NCBI GenBank assembly: GCA_963840565.1
Contig: CAWIZH010000002.1
Coordinates: 248,001-312,000, forward strand
DNA from: VRUE01 sp963840565
Lineage (GTDB): Bacteria > Actinomycetota > Thermoleophilia > Solirubrobacterales > 70-9
DNA: 64,000 bases
Direction of reading: 5' to 3'
Positions 52,303-60,794 of the stretch are shown here, piece by piece; within the stretch, counting starts at the first letter, position 1, and every line of letters begins with the position of its first letter. The notes beneath the pieces are model-generated. The model searched no databases, was not told the origin of the DNA, and saw only the letters and a list, made by a program, of their open reading frames with translations. A program made the translations under genes and the position numbers.

Positions 52303-53352
52303 ATGGGCGTATTCGGATATCTCAGAGGGCTAGGCGGTCGCGACATGGCTGTCGACCTCGGTACGGCCAACACGCTCGTCTACGTGCGCGGGCGCGGCAT
52401 CGTCCTCTCCGAGCCCTCGGTCGTCGCGATCGACACCCACACCGGTCAGGTTCACGCGGTCGGGGTCGAGGCGAAGCGGATGCTGGGCCGCACCCCCGGC
52501 AACATCACCGCGATCCGGCCGCTCAAGGACGGCGTGATCGCCGACTTCGACGTCACCGAGCAGATGCTGCGCCACTTCATCAAACAGGTGCACTCCAACC
52601 GCTTCGCCCACCCGCGCGTCGTCGTCTGCGTGCCTTCCGGCGTGACCGGGGTCGAGAAGCGCGCGGTCGAGGAGGCCTGCCTCTCGGCCGGTGCCCGCCA
52701 GGCCTACCTGATCGAGGAGCCGATGGCGGCGGCGATCGGCGCCGGTCTGCCGGTCGCCGAGCCGACCGGCTCGATGGTCGTCGACGTCGGCGGCGGTACC
52801 ACCGAGGTCGCGGTGATCTCGCTTGGCGGGATCGTCGTCTCGCAATCGATCCGGGTCGGCGGCGACGAGCTCGACGAGGCGATCGTCAACCACTGCAAGC
52901 ACGCTTACAAGCTGGCGATCGGCACTCAGACCGCGGAGGAGGTCAAGCTCGAGGCCGGCTCGGCCTCGCCGCTGGCCGAGGAGGTACGGGCCGAGATCCG
53001 CGGCCGTGACCTGGTCTCCGGCCTGCCGAAGACGATCACGCTCGGCTCCGAGGAGGTCCGCAAAGCACTGGAGGAACCGGTCGGCCACATCGTCGAGGCG
53101 GTCAAGGACACCCTCGACCGCACCCCGCCGGAGCTGGCGGGTGACATCATGGATCGTGGCATCACCCTCGCCGGCGGCGGCGCGCTGCTGCAAGGACTCG
53201 AACAGCGCCTCCGCGACGAGTGTCAGATGCCCTGCCAACTGGCAGAGTCACCGCTGACGTGCGTGGCGGTGGGCTCGGGCATCTCACTCGAGGAGTTCGA
53301 GACCATGCATCGCGCCAGCAAGCAGAATTCGAGAGCCAGGCACTTTGCTTAG
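52303..53352 (+). CDS. mreB: rod shape-determining protein MreB
   Basis: Actin-like filament that guides side-wall synthesis. The 349-residue protein has the actin-fold ATP motifs: MAVDLGTANTLVYVRGRGIV (phosphate 1), SMVVDVGGGTTEVAVISLGG (phosphate 2), and GITLAGGGALLQGLEQRL (adenosine). First gene of the mreBCD-mrdA-rodA operon, implying a rod-shaped cell. Confidence 0.97.
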   Translation: MGVFGYLRGLGGRDMAVDLGTANTLVYVRGRGIVLSEPSVVAIDTHTGQVHAVGVEAKRMLGRTPGNITAIRPLKDGVIADFDVTEQMLRHFIKQVHSNRFAHPRVVVCVPSGVTGVEKRAVEEACLSAGARQAYLIEEPMAAAIGAGLPVAEPTGSMVVDVGGGTTEVAVISLGGIVVSQSIRVGGDELDEAIVNHCKHAYKLAIGTQTAEEVKLEAGSASPLAEEVRAEIRGRDLVSGLPKTITLGSEEVRKALEEPVGHIVEAVKDTLDRTPPELAGDIMDRGITLAGGGALLQGLEQRLRDECQMPCQLAESPLTCVAVGSGISLEEFETMHRASKQNSRARHFA

Positions 53353-53390
53353 CTCCCCTTCATCTCAAGCCCCAAACTTAGGTCTTCACT

Positions 53391-54242
53391 GTGTATCGAA
53401 AGCAAGTACGCCGCCGTAGGGCGGTGCTCGCCCTGCTGATCGTCGGCTCCTTCGTGCTGCTGACGATCACCTACGGGCAGGGCTCCAACGGCCTCCAACG
53501 CGGCGTCAGCACCATCTTCAGCCCGGTCCAGTCGGTCTCCGACCGCGCCCTCAAGCCTGCCCGCGACCTGGTCGACTGGTTCGACAAGACCTTTGACGCA
53601 CGTGGTGAAAACAGCCGGCTCAAGTCGGAGCTGGTGACCGCCAGGACCCAGGCCGTGGCCGGCCAGGAGGCGCTGAACGAAAACAGGCAGCTGCGCAAGC
53701 TGGTCGAATTGGACCGCGGCCCGGCTCTTGCCTCATCGGCCTATGACCCGGTGACCGGCCGCGTCACCGCGCGCTCGCCGACCGTCTGGCACTCGAGCGT
53801 GTCGATCGACGTCGGCAGCGGCGACGGCGTCCACGTCGACGACCCGGTGATCAGCGGCGACGGCGTGGTCGGCCGCATCGCCTCGGTCGAGCCGGGTTCT
53901 TCACAGGTGATGCTGCTCACCGACCACGAAAGCGCGATCTCGGCCAAGGTGCTGCCGGCCGGGGTGCAGGGCGTGGTCAAGCCGGAAGTCGGCAACCCCG
54001 AAGACCTGATCCTCGATTTCATCGACTCGACCAAACGGGTGCACGGCGGCCTCACCGTCGTCACCGCGGGCTGGCGCGCTCAGGGGCTGGCTTCGCTGTT
54101 TCCCCCCGGCCTGCCGCTGGGCGAAGTGACCAAGGCCTCGATCATCGAACAGGAGGCAAAGGAACAGGTGCAGGTGCGTCCCTTCGCCGACCTGCGCAAC
54201 CTCGACCTCGTGCAGGTGCTGACGGGAGGGTCGCGCGGGTGA
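53391..54242 (+). CDS. mreC: rod shape-determining protein MreC
   Basis: Periplasmic-facing partner of MreB that organises the elongation complex. The 283-residue protein begins with a short basic end and a membrane helix (AVLALLIVGSFVLLTITYG), then a coiled coil (ARGENSRLKSELVTARTQAV) and the beta-rich MreC domain (DPVTGRVTARSP, GVVGRIASVEPGSSQVMLLTD). GTG start. Its stop overlaps the mreD start by 4 bases. Confidence 0.93.
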   Translation: MYRKQVRRRRAVLALLIVGSFVLLTITYGQGSNGLQRGVSTIFSPVQSVSDRALKPARDLVDWFDKTFDARGENSRLKSELVTARTQAVAGQEALNENRQLRKLVELDRGPALASSAYDPVTGRVTARSPTVWHSSVSIDVGSGDGVHVDDPVISGDGVVGRIASVEPGSSQVMLLTDHESAISAKVLPAGVQGVVKPEVGNPEDLILDFIDSTKRVHGGLTVVTAGWRAQGLASLFPPGLPLGEVTKASIIEQEAKEQVQVRPFADLRNLDLVQVLTGGSRG

Positions 54243-54787
54243 TCTTGACCGGAAAGATCGTCGCCCGAATCGTGGTGATCTGCATGCTCGGCGTGCTCTT
54301 GCAGCTCTCCTTCTTCTCCCGGGTCGAACTCTTCCACGTCAGCCCCGACATCCTGCCCGCGCTGGTCGTCTGCCTGGGGCTGCTGGGCGGCAGCATGACC
54401 GGTGCCGTCAGCGGCTTCTCGATCGGCCTCTTCCTCGACTGCCTGCTGGTCGAGGCGCTCGGGATCAGCTCGCTGGTCCTGCTCGGAATCGGCTATCTCG
54501 CTGGCCTCTTCCGCGAGCGCTTCGAGATCCACAGCTCGCTCGTCCCGGCCCTGCTCTGCATGGGCCTGACGATGCTCGCCGAGCTCGGCTTTGGGCTGGT
54601 CCAGTTGATGCTCGGGCTCGACGCCCCGCTCAGCACCCTGGTCATTCGCGATCTGCTGCTGAAGAGTGTCTACGCCTTCTTCCTCGGCTGGCCGATCTAC
54701 CTGCTTGTGAGGCGCGCCCTACGCCCGGCTCTGGTCGAGGACCCGAAAGTGCAACGCCGCCGTCAACCGACGGTTTTGGGGGCCTGA
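54239..54787 (+). CDS. mreD: rod shape-determining protein MreD
   Basis: The 182-residue protein is a multi-span membrane protein (about five helices), e.g. IVARIVVICMLGVLLQLSFF and VFFSR-like ends, with LPALVVCLGLLGGSMTGAVSG. Sequence conservation in MreD is low, but length, hydrophobicity and place between mreC and the transpeptidase gene fit well. GTG start coupled to mreC. Confidence 0.88.
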   Translation: MILTGKIVARIVVICMLGVLLQLSFFSRVELFHVSPDILPALVVCLGLLGGSMTGAVSGFSIGLFLDCLLVEALGISSLVLLGIGYLAGLFRERFEIHSSLVPALLCMGLTMLAELGFGLVQLMLGLDAPLSTLVIRDLLLKSVYAFFLGWPIYLLVRRALRPALVEDPKVQRRRQPTVLGA

Positions 54788-54797
54788 GGACGGCCTG

Positions 54798-56663
54798 ATG
54801 TACCTACGCTCCGACGAGCGCGGCCCCGCGATGACCAACCGGTTGGCGCTGCGGATCGCGCTCTTCGGCGGAGTCGCCGTCGTCCTCTTCGCTGTCCTCT
54901 TCTTCCGCCTTTGGCTGCTGCAGGTGCTCGACGGCGAAAAGTATTTGGCTGAAGCGAAGAACAACCGCACCCGCTCCTATCGCGTCAGCGCTCCGCGCGG
55001 GGAGATCCTCGATCGCAACGGCAAAGTCCTGGTCGCCAACCGCACCAGCTTGGCGCTGCAGGTCAACCCGCGCAAACTGCCCGAAGACCCGGCCCAGCGC
55101 CGCGCCGAGCTCTCTCAACTCGCCGGCCTGACCCACAGCACCCTGCGCCACGTGCGGCGGACGATGCACGAAGAGCTGAAGCTGGCGCCGGCGGCGCCGG
55201 TGACCCTGCGCCGCGACGTCGGCCACTACCTCGTCTTCTACCTGCAGGAGAACCAGGACCGCTTCCCGGGGGTCGAGACGCAGCGGGTCTTCGTCCGCGA
55301 CTATCCGGACGGCACACTGGCCGCCCACCTCCTCGGCAGCGTCAACGAGATCGAAGAAGAACAGCTGAAGGAATCGCGCTATCGCGGCCTGCAGCCGGGC
55401 GACGAGATCGGCCAGAGCGGGGTCGAGGACACCTACGACCGCTTCCTGCGTGGGCGGCCCGGCCTGACCAGGGTCCAGGTCGACGCCTTCGGTGAGCCGA
55501 CCCCGAACGGGCACCTCGTCGCCAAGCCTCCCGCGCCGGGCGACAGCCTCAAGCTCTCGATCGACGAAAAAGTGCAGGCGGCGGGCGAAGCGGCGCTGTC
55601 GGAACGCGGCCTGCCGGGCGGCTTCATCACGATGGACGTGCACACGGGCGAAATCCTCGGCCTCGGCTCGTTCCCGACCTTCGAACCCGCCCTCTTCGCC
55701 CGGCCGTTGACCCAGAAGCAGGTCGACGAGACCTATAACAACCCAGCCGCGCCGCTACTCGACCGGGTCACCGCCGGCCTCTATCCGACTGGCTCCACCT
55801 TCAAGCTCATAACTGCGATCGCCGCGCTCGAAAGTGGCAAACTGTCGCTGGGCGAAGTGATCGAAGATACGGGCCAGCTGGTCGTTGGCGGCCAGCCCTT
55901 CAAAAACGCGGGGGAAGCGGCCAACGGTTCGGTCGACCTCGTCTCCGCGCTCGAAGTCTCCTCGGACGTCTTCTTCTACACGCTCGGCCTTCGCATGTGG
56001 GACACCGGCGAACTCCAGCACTGGGCGCACGCGCTCGGCATCGGCCGATCCACCGGCATCGACCTGCCCGGCGCCGAAGAAGGCCTGCTGCCCTCGCGGC
56101 ACTGGCGCAACCAGCTCTACAAGGAAGGCGAAACCGACCGGCCCTGGTCGGCCGGCGACAACGTCCAGCTCGCCACCGGGCAGGGCGACCTGCAGACCAA
56201 CCCGCTGCAGATGGCGGTCGCCTACGCGACGCTTGCCAACGGCGGCACCGTCGTCACCCCGCACGTCGGCAAGGAAATCGACGATCCTGCCGGCCGGGTG
56301 CTGAAGGAATTCGACCCCAAGCCGCGCCGGCACGTTCACATCGATCCGGAATACAGGGCGGCGATTCTGGAAGGGCTGCACGACGCCGCGCAGAACGGCG
56401 GCGGCACCTCGTTTGACGTCTTCGGCAACTTTCCGATCCCGGTCGCCGGCAAGACCGGCACCGCCCAGCGCCCGCCGCACCTGGACCAGTCTTGGTACGG
56501 CGTCCTCGCTCCCTATCCGAATCCGCGTATCGTCACCTTCGTGACCATGGAGGAAGGTGGCTTCGGGGCCGAATCGGCAGCGCCCGCGGCGAAGAAGATT
56601 CTCGAAGCGTATTTCGCCGGCCGGCTCTCGAAAGAAGCGGCTTCGGCGGGAGGCGAAGGCTGA
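54798..56663 (+). CDS. mrdA: penicillin-binding protein 2 (elongation transpeptidase)
   Basis: Cross-links peptidoglycan during side-wall growth. The 621-residue protein has a membrane anchor (FGGVAVVLFAVLFFRLWLLQ), a dimerisation domain (SAPRGEILDRNGKVLVANRT), and the transpeptidase domain with PTGSTFKLITAIAALESG (SxxK serine), SSDVFFYTLG (SxN-like) and AGKTGTAQRPPH (KTG). Its stop overlaps the rodA start. Complete. Confidence 0.95.
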   Translation: MYLRSDERGPAMTNRLALRIALFGGVAVVLFAVLFFRLWLLQVLDGEKYLAEAKNNRTRSYRVSAPRGEILDRNGKVLVANRTSLALQVNPRKLPEDPAQRRAELSQLAGLTHSTLRHVRRTMHEELKLAPAAPVTLRRDVGHYLVFYLQENQDRFPGVETQRVFVRDYPDGTLAAHLLGSVNEIEEEQLKESRYRGLQPGDEIGQSGVEDTYDRFLRGRPGLTRVQVDAFGEPTPNGHLVAKPPAPGDSLKLSIDEKVQAAGEAALSERGLPGGFITMDVHTGEILGLGSFPTFEPALFARPLTQKQVDETYNNPAAPLLDRVTAGLYPTGSTFKLITAIAALESGKLSLGEVIEDTGQLVVGGQPFKNAGEAANGSVDLVSALEVSSDVFFYTLGLRMWDTGELQHWAHALGIGRSTGIDLPGAEEGLLPSRHWRNQLYKEGETDRPWSAGDNVQLATGQGDLQTNPLQMAVAYATLANGGTVVTPHVGKEIDDPAGRVLKEFDPKPRRHVHIDPEYRAAILEGLHDAAQNGGGTSFDVFGNFPIPVAGKTGTAQRPPHLDQSWYGVLAPYPNPRIVTFVTMEEGGFGAESAAPAAKKILEAYFAGRLSKEAASAGGEG

Positions 56664-57859
56664 TGTACGCGACGCGTGCCCGTCAGGGCCGGCCCGAGCC
56701 CTTCGCCGTCCACCCCGGCATCGCCGAGCGCCTCGGCTTGCCCTACATGGACGGCGCCCTGGCGCTCGCCGGCACTGCCCTCGCCGCCTTCAGCGTCTTC
56801 GTGCTGAGCCAGGCGACACGGCAAGACGTGCCCGGCGACCCCTATTACTACGCCGACCGCCAGGGCATCTACGCTGCCCTTGGCATCGTCGGCATGTACC
56901 TCCTCACGCGGATCGACTACTCGCGCTTCCGCGAGTTGCGCGTCGGCATCTACACTTTCCTCTGCGTCAGCGTCTCGCTCGTCTTCGTCTTCGGTTTCGC
57001 GGCGCGCGGCTCACGACGCTCTTTTGAACTTCCCTTTTTCAGTTTCCAGCCATCTGAGCTCGGCAAGCTCTTGCTAGTGCTTGCGCTCGCCGGATTCGTC
57101 ATCGATGGCGCCAGGAGCGGGTCTGAGAGGCAGCGCACGGTGCGCTACCTCTGCCTCGGCCTGGCACCGGCTGCGCTCGTCTTCCTGCAGCCGGACCTCG
57201 GCACCGCGTTGGTGTTCGGGGCAATCACCCTCGCCGTGATGTACGTGGGGGGCGTCCGCTGGACGCACTTCGCGGTGATCGGCGCGGCCTTCGTCGCATT
57301 GACAGCGGCGGTCCTCGTGGTGGCGCCCGCAGTGGGCACACCGATTCTGAAGGGCTACCAGGCACAGAGGCTCACCTCTTTCCTGCACCCCAGCGCGGAC
57401 CCCAGCGACGCGGGCTACCAGCAAAACCAGGCCAAGATCGCTATCGGTTCCGGTGAGAAGACCGGCCGCGGCGATCGGGCCACCCAGACGCGGCTCGACT
57501 TCGTCCCTGAGCGGCACACCGACTTCATCTTCGCGGTGATCGGTGAGCGCTACGGATTCGTTGGAGCCGCCCTGGTCCTATCCCTATACGCCCTGCTGAT
57601 CTGGCGGGCGCTGCGGATTGTGACCCTCTCGAAGAACTCTTACGGGACCCTGGTGGCAGGTGGCATCGCCGCCATGCTGCTCTTCCAGGTCTTCGTAAAC
57701 GTGGGGATGAACCTCGGGATCATGCCGATCACCGGGATACCCCTGCCGCTGATGAGCTACGGGGGGTCGTCTGTACTGGCGACCTTCCTCGCGATCGGCG
57801 TCCTTCAGAGCATTCACATGCAAGCGCGGCTCAGCCAGAAAGGCAGGTTCGCCTGGTGA
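56663..57859 (+). CDS. rodA: RodA-type SEDS peptidoglycan polymerase
   Basis: The 398-residue protein is a polytopic SEDS-family glycosyltransferase that works with PBP2. Motifs include FELPFFSFQPSELGKLLLVL, FLQPDLGTALVFGAITLAV, QTRLDFVPERHTDFIFAVIG and MPITGIPLPLMSYGGSSVLA. ATG 56663 overlaps the mrdA stop codon. RodA rather than FtsW follows from the operon. Confidence 0.93.
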   Translation: MYATRARQGRPEPFAVHPGIAERLGLPYMDGALALAGTALAAFSVFVLSQATRQDVPGDPYYYADRQGIYAALGIVGMYLLTRIDYSRFRELRVGIYTFLCVSVSLVFVFGFAARGSRRSFELPFFSFQPSELGKLLLVLALAGFVIDGARSGSERQRTVRYLCLGLAPAALVFLQPDLGTALVFGAITLAVMYVGGVRWTHFAVIGAAFVALTAAVLVVAPAVGTPILKGYQAQRLTSFLHPSADPSDAGYQQNQAKIAIGSGEKTGRGDRATQTRLDFVPERHTDFIFAVIGERYGFVGAALVLSLYALLIWRALRIVTLSKNSYGTLVAGGIAAMLLFQVFVNVGMNLGIMPITGIPLPLMSYGGSSVLATFLAIGVLQSIHMQARLSQKGRFAW

Positions 57860-57911
57860 CCCCTAGAAGGGGGCCAGACGTGCGTACCTACTCTGAACTG
57901 AGCTAACTCAA

Positions 57912-59762
57912 ATGAAAAAGACAATTCTGGTCTCCGCCGATCGTGGCGAGACCCGCGTGGCCGTCCTCGAGTCGAAAACGAAAGGCGGCAATCGCGACGT
58001 TGCGGAGCTCTACATAGAGCGACGCGGCCGGCGCTCGATCGTCGGCAACATCTACAAGGGCAAGGTCGACAACGTCCTGCCCGGCATGGAGGCCGCCTTC
58101 GTCGACATCGGCCTCGAGCGCAACGGCTTCCTGCACGTTGACGAGATCGTCCTGCCCAACGGCGAACAGGCGCCGAAGCGCGGCCGCGGCACCGGCAAAG
58201 GCCGCCGCATCGACGAGCTGATCAAACCCGGCCAGGAGATCCTCGTCCAGGTCGTCAAGGACCCGCTCAAGACCAAGGGCGCCCGGCTCTCGATGAACAC
58301 CTCGATCGCCGGCCGCTACCTGGTCTACGCGGCGCAGGGCAGCGGCGTCGGCGTCAGCCGGCGGCTCTCGGACTCCGAGCGCGACCGCCTGCGCAAGATG
58401 GTCGACCGCACCTACAAAGGCCCGGGCGGGCTGATCGTCCGCACCGCCGCCCACGGCGCGAAAAAGGCCGACTTCGTGCGCGAGATCGGCTACCTGCACA
58501 AGCTCAACGAGGTGTTGGAACGCCGCACCGAGCTGACAAAGGCCCCGGACCTCGTCTTCCAGGAGGCCGACCTGCCGGTGCGGGTCCTGCGCGACGTCTT
58601 CCTCAGCGACTTCGAGAAAGCGATCATCGACTCGCCGAAGCAGTTCGAACGCGTCACCAGCTTCTTCCAGCGCACCGCGCCGGAGCTGGTCGGCGGGGTC
58701 GAGCTCTACGAGGAGAAGAAGCCGCTGTTCGAGAAGTGGGGGATCGACAAGGAAATCCAGTCGACCCTGGGCCGTCGCGTCGACCTGTCCTCGGGCGGCT
58801 ACCTGATCATCGACTACACCGAGGCGCTGACCGTGATCGACGTCAACAGCGGCAGCTTCACCGGCCGCGGCAAAGGCGGCCTCGAGGAGACGATCACGCG
58901 GGTCAACACCGAGGCTGCCGACGAGGCCGTGCGGCAGCTGCGGCTGCGCGACATCGGCGGCATCATCGTCATCGACTTCATCGACATGGCGCGGGCCCGC
59001 AACCGCGACAAAGTGCTGAAAACGCTGCGCAAAGCGCTCGACACCGACAAGTCGAAGAGCTACGTGGTCGAGGTCTCGCCGCTGGGCCTGGTCGAGATGA
59101 CGCGCCAGAACGTCACCGACGGCGTGCGCGAGATCCTCACCGCGCCCTGCCCCACCTGCGAGGGCGAAGGCGTCGTGCTCTCGGCCGAGACGGTGGCGCT
59201 CGACGCGATGCGCCGCCTGCCAGACATCGCCACCGGCGCCAAAGATGCCGAGGCGCTGCTGATCCGGGTCCACCCGAAGGTCGCGGCGGAGCTGATCGAT
59301 CCCGAGAGCGGCCTGACCGAGCTCGAGGCCGAGACCGGCAAGCAGTTCCACTTCGAAGGCGGCGACGCGCTGCCGATCGCGACCTTCGATTTGATCGAGG
59401 CCGGCACCCGAGCCGAGATCGAGGAGCGGGCGCTGCCCTTCAAGGTCGGCGAGGAGGTGCTGGTCAAAATCGACGAGCCGCACATGTACAACGCCGACGA
59501 CGCCGTCGCCCGCGTCGACTCCTACATCGTCAGCGTTACCGGTGGCGGTCGCTTCGTCGGCGAGCGCAAGCTGGTGCGGATCGAGCGGGTCGAGCGGGCC
59601 GCCGCGGTGGCCTCGCTGCCGGGGGTCGAGGCGACCAACGGTGCCGCAGGCGGCGAGGAGAACGGCTCCCAGCTAGAATCCTCGCCCTCGCGCAGTAGCC
59701 GTCGCGGCCGCAGGGGCGGTCGCGGTCGGTCGCGCTCCACTCAGAGCGGCAAGGACGAATGA
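57912..59762 (+). CDS. ribonuclease E/G family endoribonuclease
   Basis: Processes and degrades RNA. The 616-residue protein shows the S1 domain region (GNIYKGKVDNVLPGMEAAFV, DIGLERNGFLHVDEI), the catalytic core (LIIDYTEALTVIDVNSGSFT, RLRDIGGIIVIDFIDM with metal-binding Asp residues), and the Zn-link cysteines (CPTCEGEGVV). A basic Arg/Gly/Ser tail (SRRGRRGGRGRSRS) ends it. It overlaps the rplU start by 4 bases, a conserved neighbourhood. Confidence 0.94.
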   Translation: MKKTILVSADRGETRVAVLESKTKGGNRDVAELYIERRGRRSIVGNIYKGKVDNVLPGMEAAFVDIGLERNGFLHVDEIVLPNGEQAPKRGRGTGKGRRIDELIKPGQEILVQVVKDPLKTKGARLSMNTSIAGRYLVYAAQGSGVGVSRRLSDSERDRLRKMVDRTYKGPGGLIVRTAAHGAKKADFVREIGYLHKLNEVLERRTELTKAPDLVFQEADLPVRVLRDVFLSDFEKAIIDSPKQFERVTSFFQRTAPELVGGVELYEEKKPLFEKWGIDKEIQSTLGRRVDLSSGGYLIIDYTEALTVIDVNSGSFTGRGKGGLEETITRVNTEAADEAVRQLRLRDIGGIIVIDFIDMARARNRDKVLKTLRKALDTDKSKSYVVEVSPLGLVEMTRQNVTDGVREILTAPCPTCEGEGVVLSAETVALDAMRRLPDIATGAKDAEALLIRVHPKVAAELIDPESGLTELEAETGKQFHFEGGDALPIATFDLIEAGTRAEIEERALPFKVGEEVLVKIDEPHMYNADDAVARVDSYIVSVTGGGRFVGERKLVRIERVERAAAVASLPGVEATNGAAGGEENGSQLESSPSRSSRRGRRGGRGRSRSTQSGKDE

Positions 59763-60340
59763 ACACGTACGCAGTCATAGAGAGCGGTGGAAAGCAGTAC
59801 AAGGTCGAGAAGGGCACGTCCCTGCTCGTCGATCGCCTGAGCGCAAAAGAGGGCGACAAAGTCGCCCTGCGCCCGGTGATGTTCCGCGACACGGAGATTC
59901 TCGCCGAGGCCAAGGAGCTGGAGAAGGTCAAGGTCGAGGCGACCGTGACCGAGCACCTGCGCGGCGAGAAGATCAAGGTCTTCAAATACAAGCCGAAGAA
60001 GGGCTACCGTCGTCGCGCCGGGCACCGTTCCGAGCTGACCAAGCTCGAGGTGACCGAGATCAGCCTCGGCGGTCGCAAAGCGACAGCGCCGAAGAAAGAG
60101 GAGCCGGCCGAGAAAAAAGAGGCGGCCCCGAAAGCGGCTAAACCAGCTGAGAAAAAAGCGGCGGCGAAAAAACCCGCTGCGGCCAAAAAACCGGCTGCCA
60201 AAAAAGAGACCGCTAAAGCATCATCAACAAAATCAGCCGCGAAAAAAGCTCCGGCTAAAAAAGCCGCGGACAAAAAACCTGCTGCGAAAGCCAAAAAAGC
60301 CAAACCGGCTGCTAAAAAGGATTCTGACGATGGCTCATAA
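59759..60340 (+). CDS. rplU: 50S ribosomal protein L21 with long Lys/Ala tail
   Basis: The first ~100 residues are normal L21 (MNTYAVIESGGKQYKVEKG, VTEHLRGEKIKVFKYKPKK, GHRSELTKLEVTEI). About 85 further residues are a low-complexity Lys/Ala/Pro tail rich in KKPAAKK-type repeats, ending DSDDGS. The tail resembles histone H1-like or HU-tail sequences and is far beyond normal L21 length. It would be disordered and strongly basic. It overlaps the rpmA start by 11 bases. Confidence 0.93.
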   Translation: MNTYAVIESGGKQYKVEKGTSLLVDRLSAKEGDKVALRPVMFRDTEILAEAKELEKVKVEATVTEHLRGEKIKVFKYKPKKGYRRRAGHRSELTKLEVTEISLGGRKATAPKKEEPAEKKEAAPKAAKPAEKKAAAKKPAAAKKPAAKKETAKASSTKSAAKKAPAKKAADKKPAAKAKKAKPAAKKDSDDGS

Positions 60341-60584
60341 GAAGGGACTCGGCTCAAGCCGCAACGGACGCGAATCCAACCCCAAGATGCTTGGGGTCAA
60401 GGTCTTCGCGGGCCAGCAGGTCACCGGCGGCGAGATCATCGTGCGTCAGCGGGGGACCCGGTTCTGGCCTGGTGACGGCACGGGCCTCGGGCGCGATCAC
60501 ACGATCTTCGCCAAGAGGGCCGGGGTCGTTGAGTTCAAATCGGCTCGTAAGGGCCGCACGATTTCGGTTCTTCAGGACTCTTAG
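60330..60584 (+). CDS. rpmA: 50S ribosomal protein L27
   Basis: The 84-residue protein reads MAHKKGLGSSRNGRESNPKM, then LGVKVFAGQQVTGGEIIVRQ, RGTRFWPGDGTGLGRDHTIF, the standard L27 sequence near the peptidyl-transferase centre. Complete. Followed by a palindromic element (60,598-60,713) before obgE. Confidence 0.96.
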   Translation: MAHKKGLGSSRNGRESNPKMLGVKVFAGQQVTGGEIIVRQRGTRFWPGDGTGLGRDHTIFAKRAGVVEFKSARKGRTISVLQDS

Positions 60585-60597
60585 GGATCAGCGGGGG

Positions 60598-60713
60598 GAG
60601 CGCCGGGCGCCCCTCCTGGGACGCTGGCTTTTTCGCCTGGCGCGCCGCCGCTCTCGCTGAGTGGTCTGTGCGAAAAAGATGACGCCGCGGCCCAGGAGGG
60701 GCACCCGGCGCTC
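60598..60713. repeat. structured repeat element, copy A
   Basis: Outer arms 60598-60620 and 60691-60713 are complementary at 22 of 23 places. Between them lies a core (60623-60691) with an inner stem CTTTTTCGC (60628-60636) / GCGAAAAAG (60670-60678) and the loop text GCTCTCGCTGAGTGGTCTGT. The core is about 93% identical to copy B at 63,344-63,412, but the outer arms are unrelated to copy B's. No coding role; it sits between rpmA and obgE. Confidence 0.8.
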
Positions 60714-60794
60714 TTCCACGGGTTCCAAGCTCCCTTCGAATGGCGCGCTGGTCGCACATATTGCGACTAAGGCGCCACTACCCTGCAAAAGCTG

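Noticed and set aside
57903..59483. A 526-codon minus-strand open frame opposite the RNase E/G gene
   Set aside because: Shadow frame; the plus-strand protein carries all RNase E/G motifs.
60585..60794. Simple intrinsic terminator after rpmA
   Set aside because: The hairpin is far longer than a terminator, has no following T-tract, and its core recurs between proB and proA, so a repeat element is the better description.
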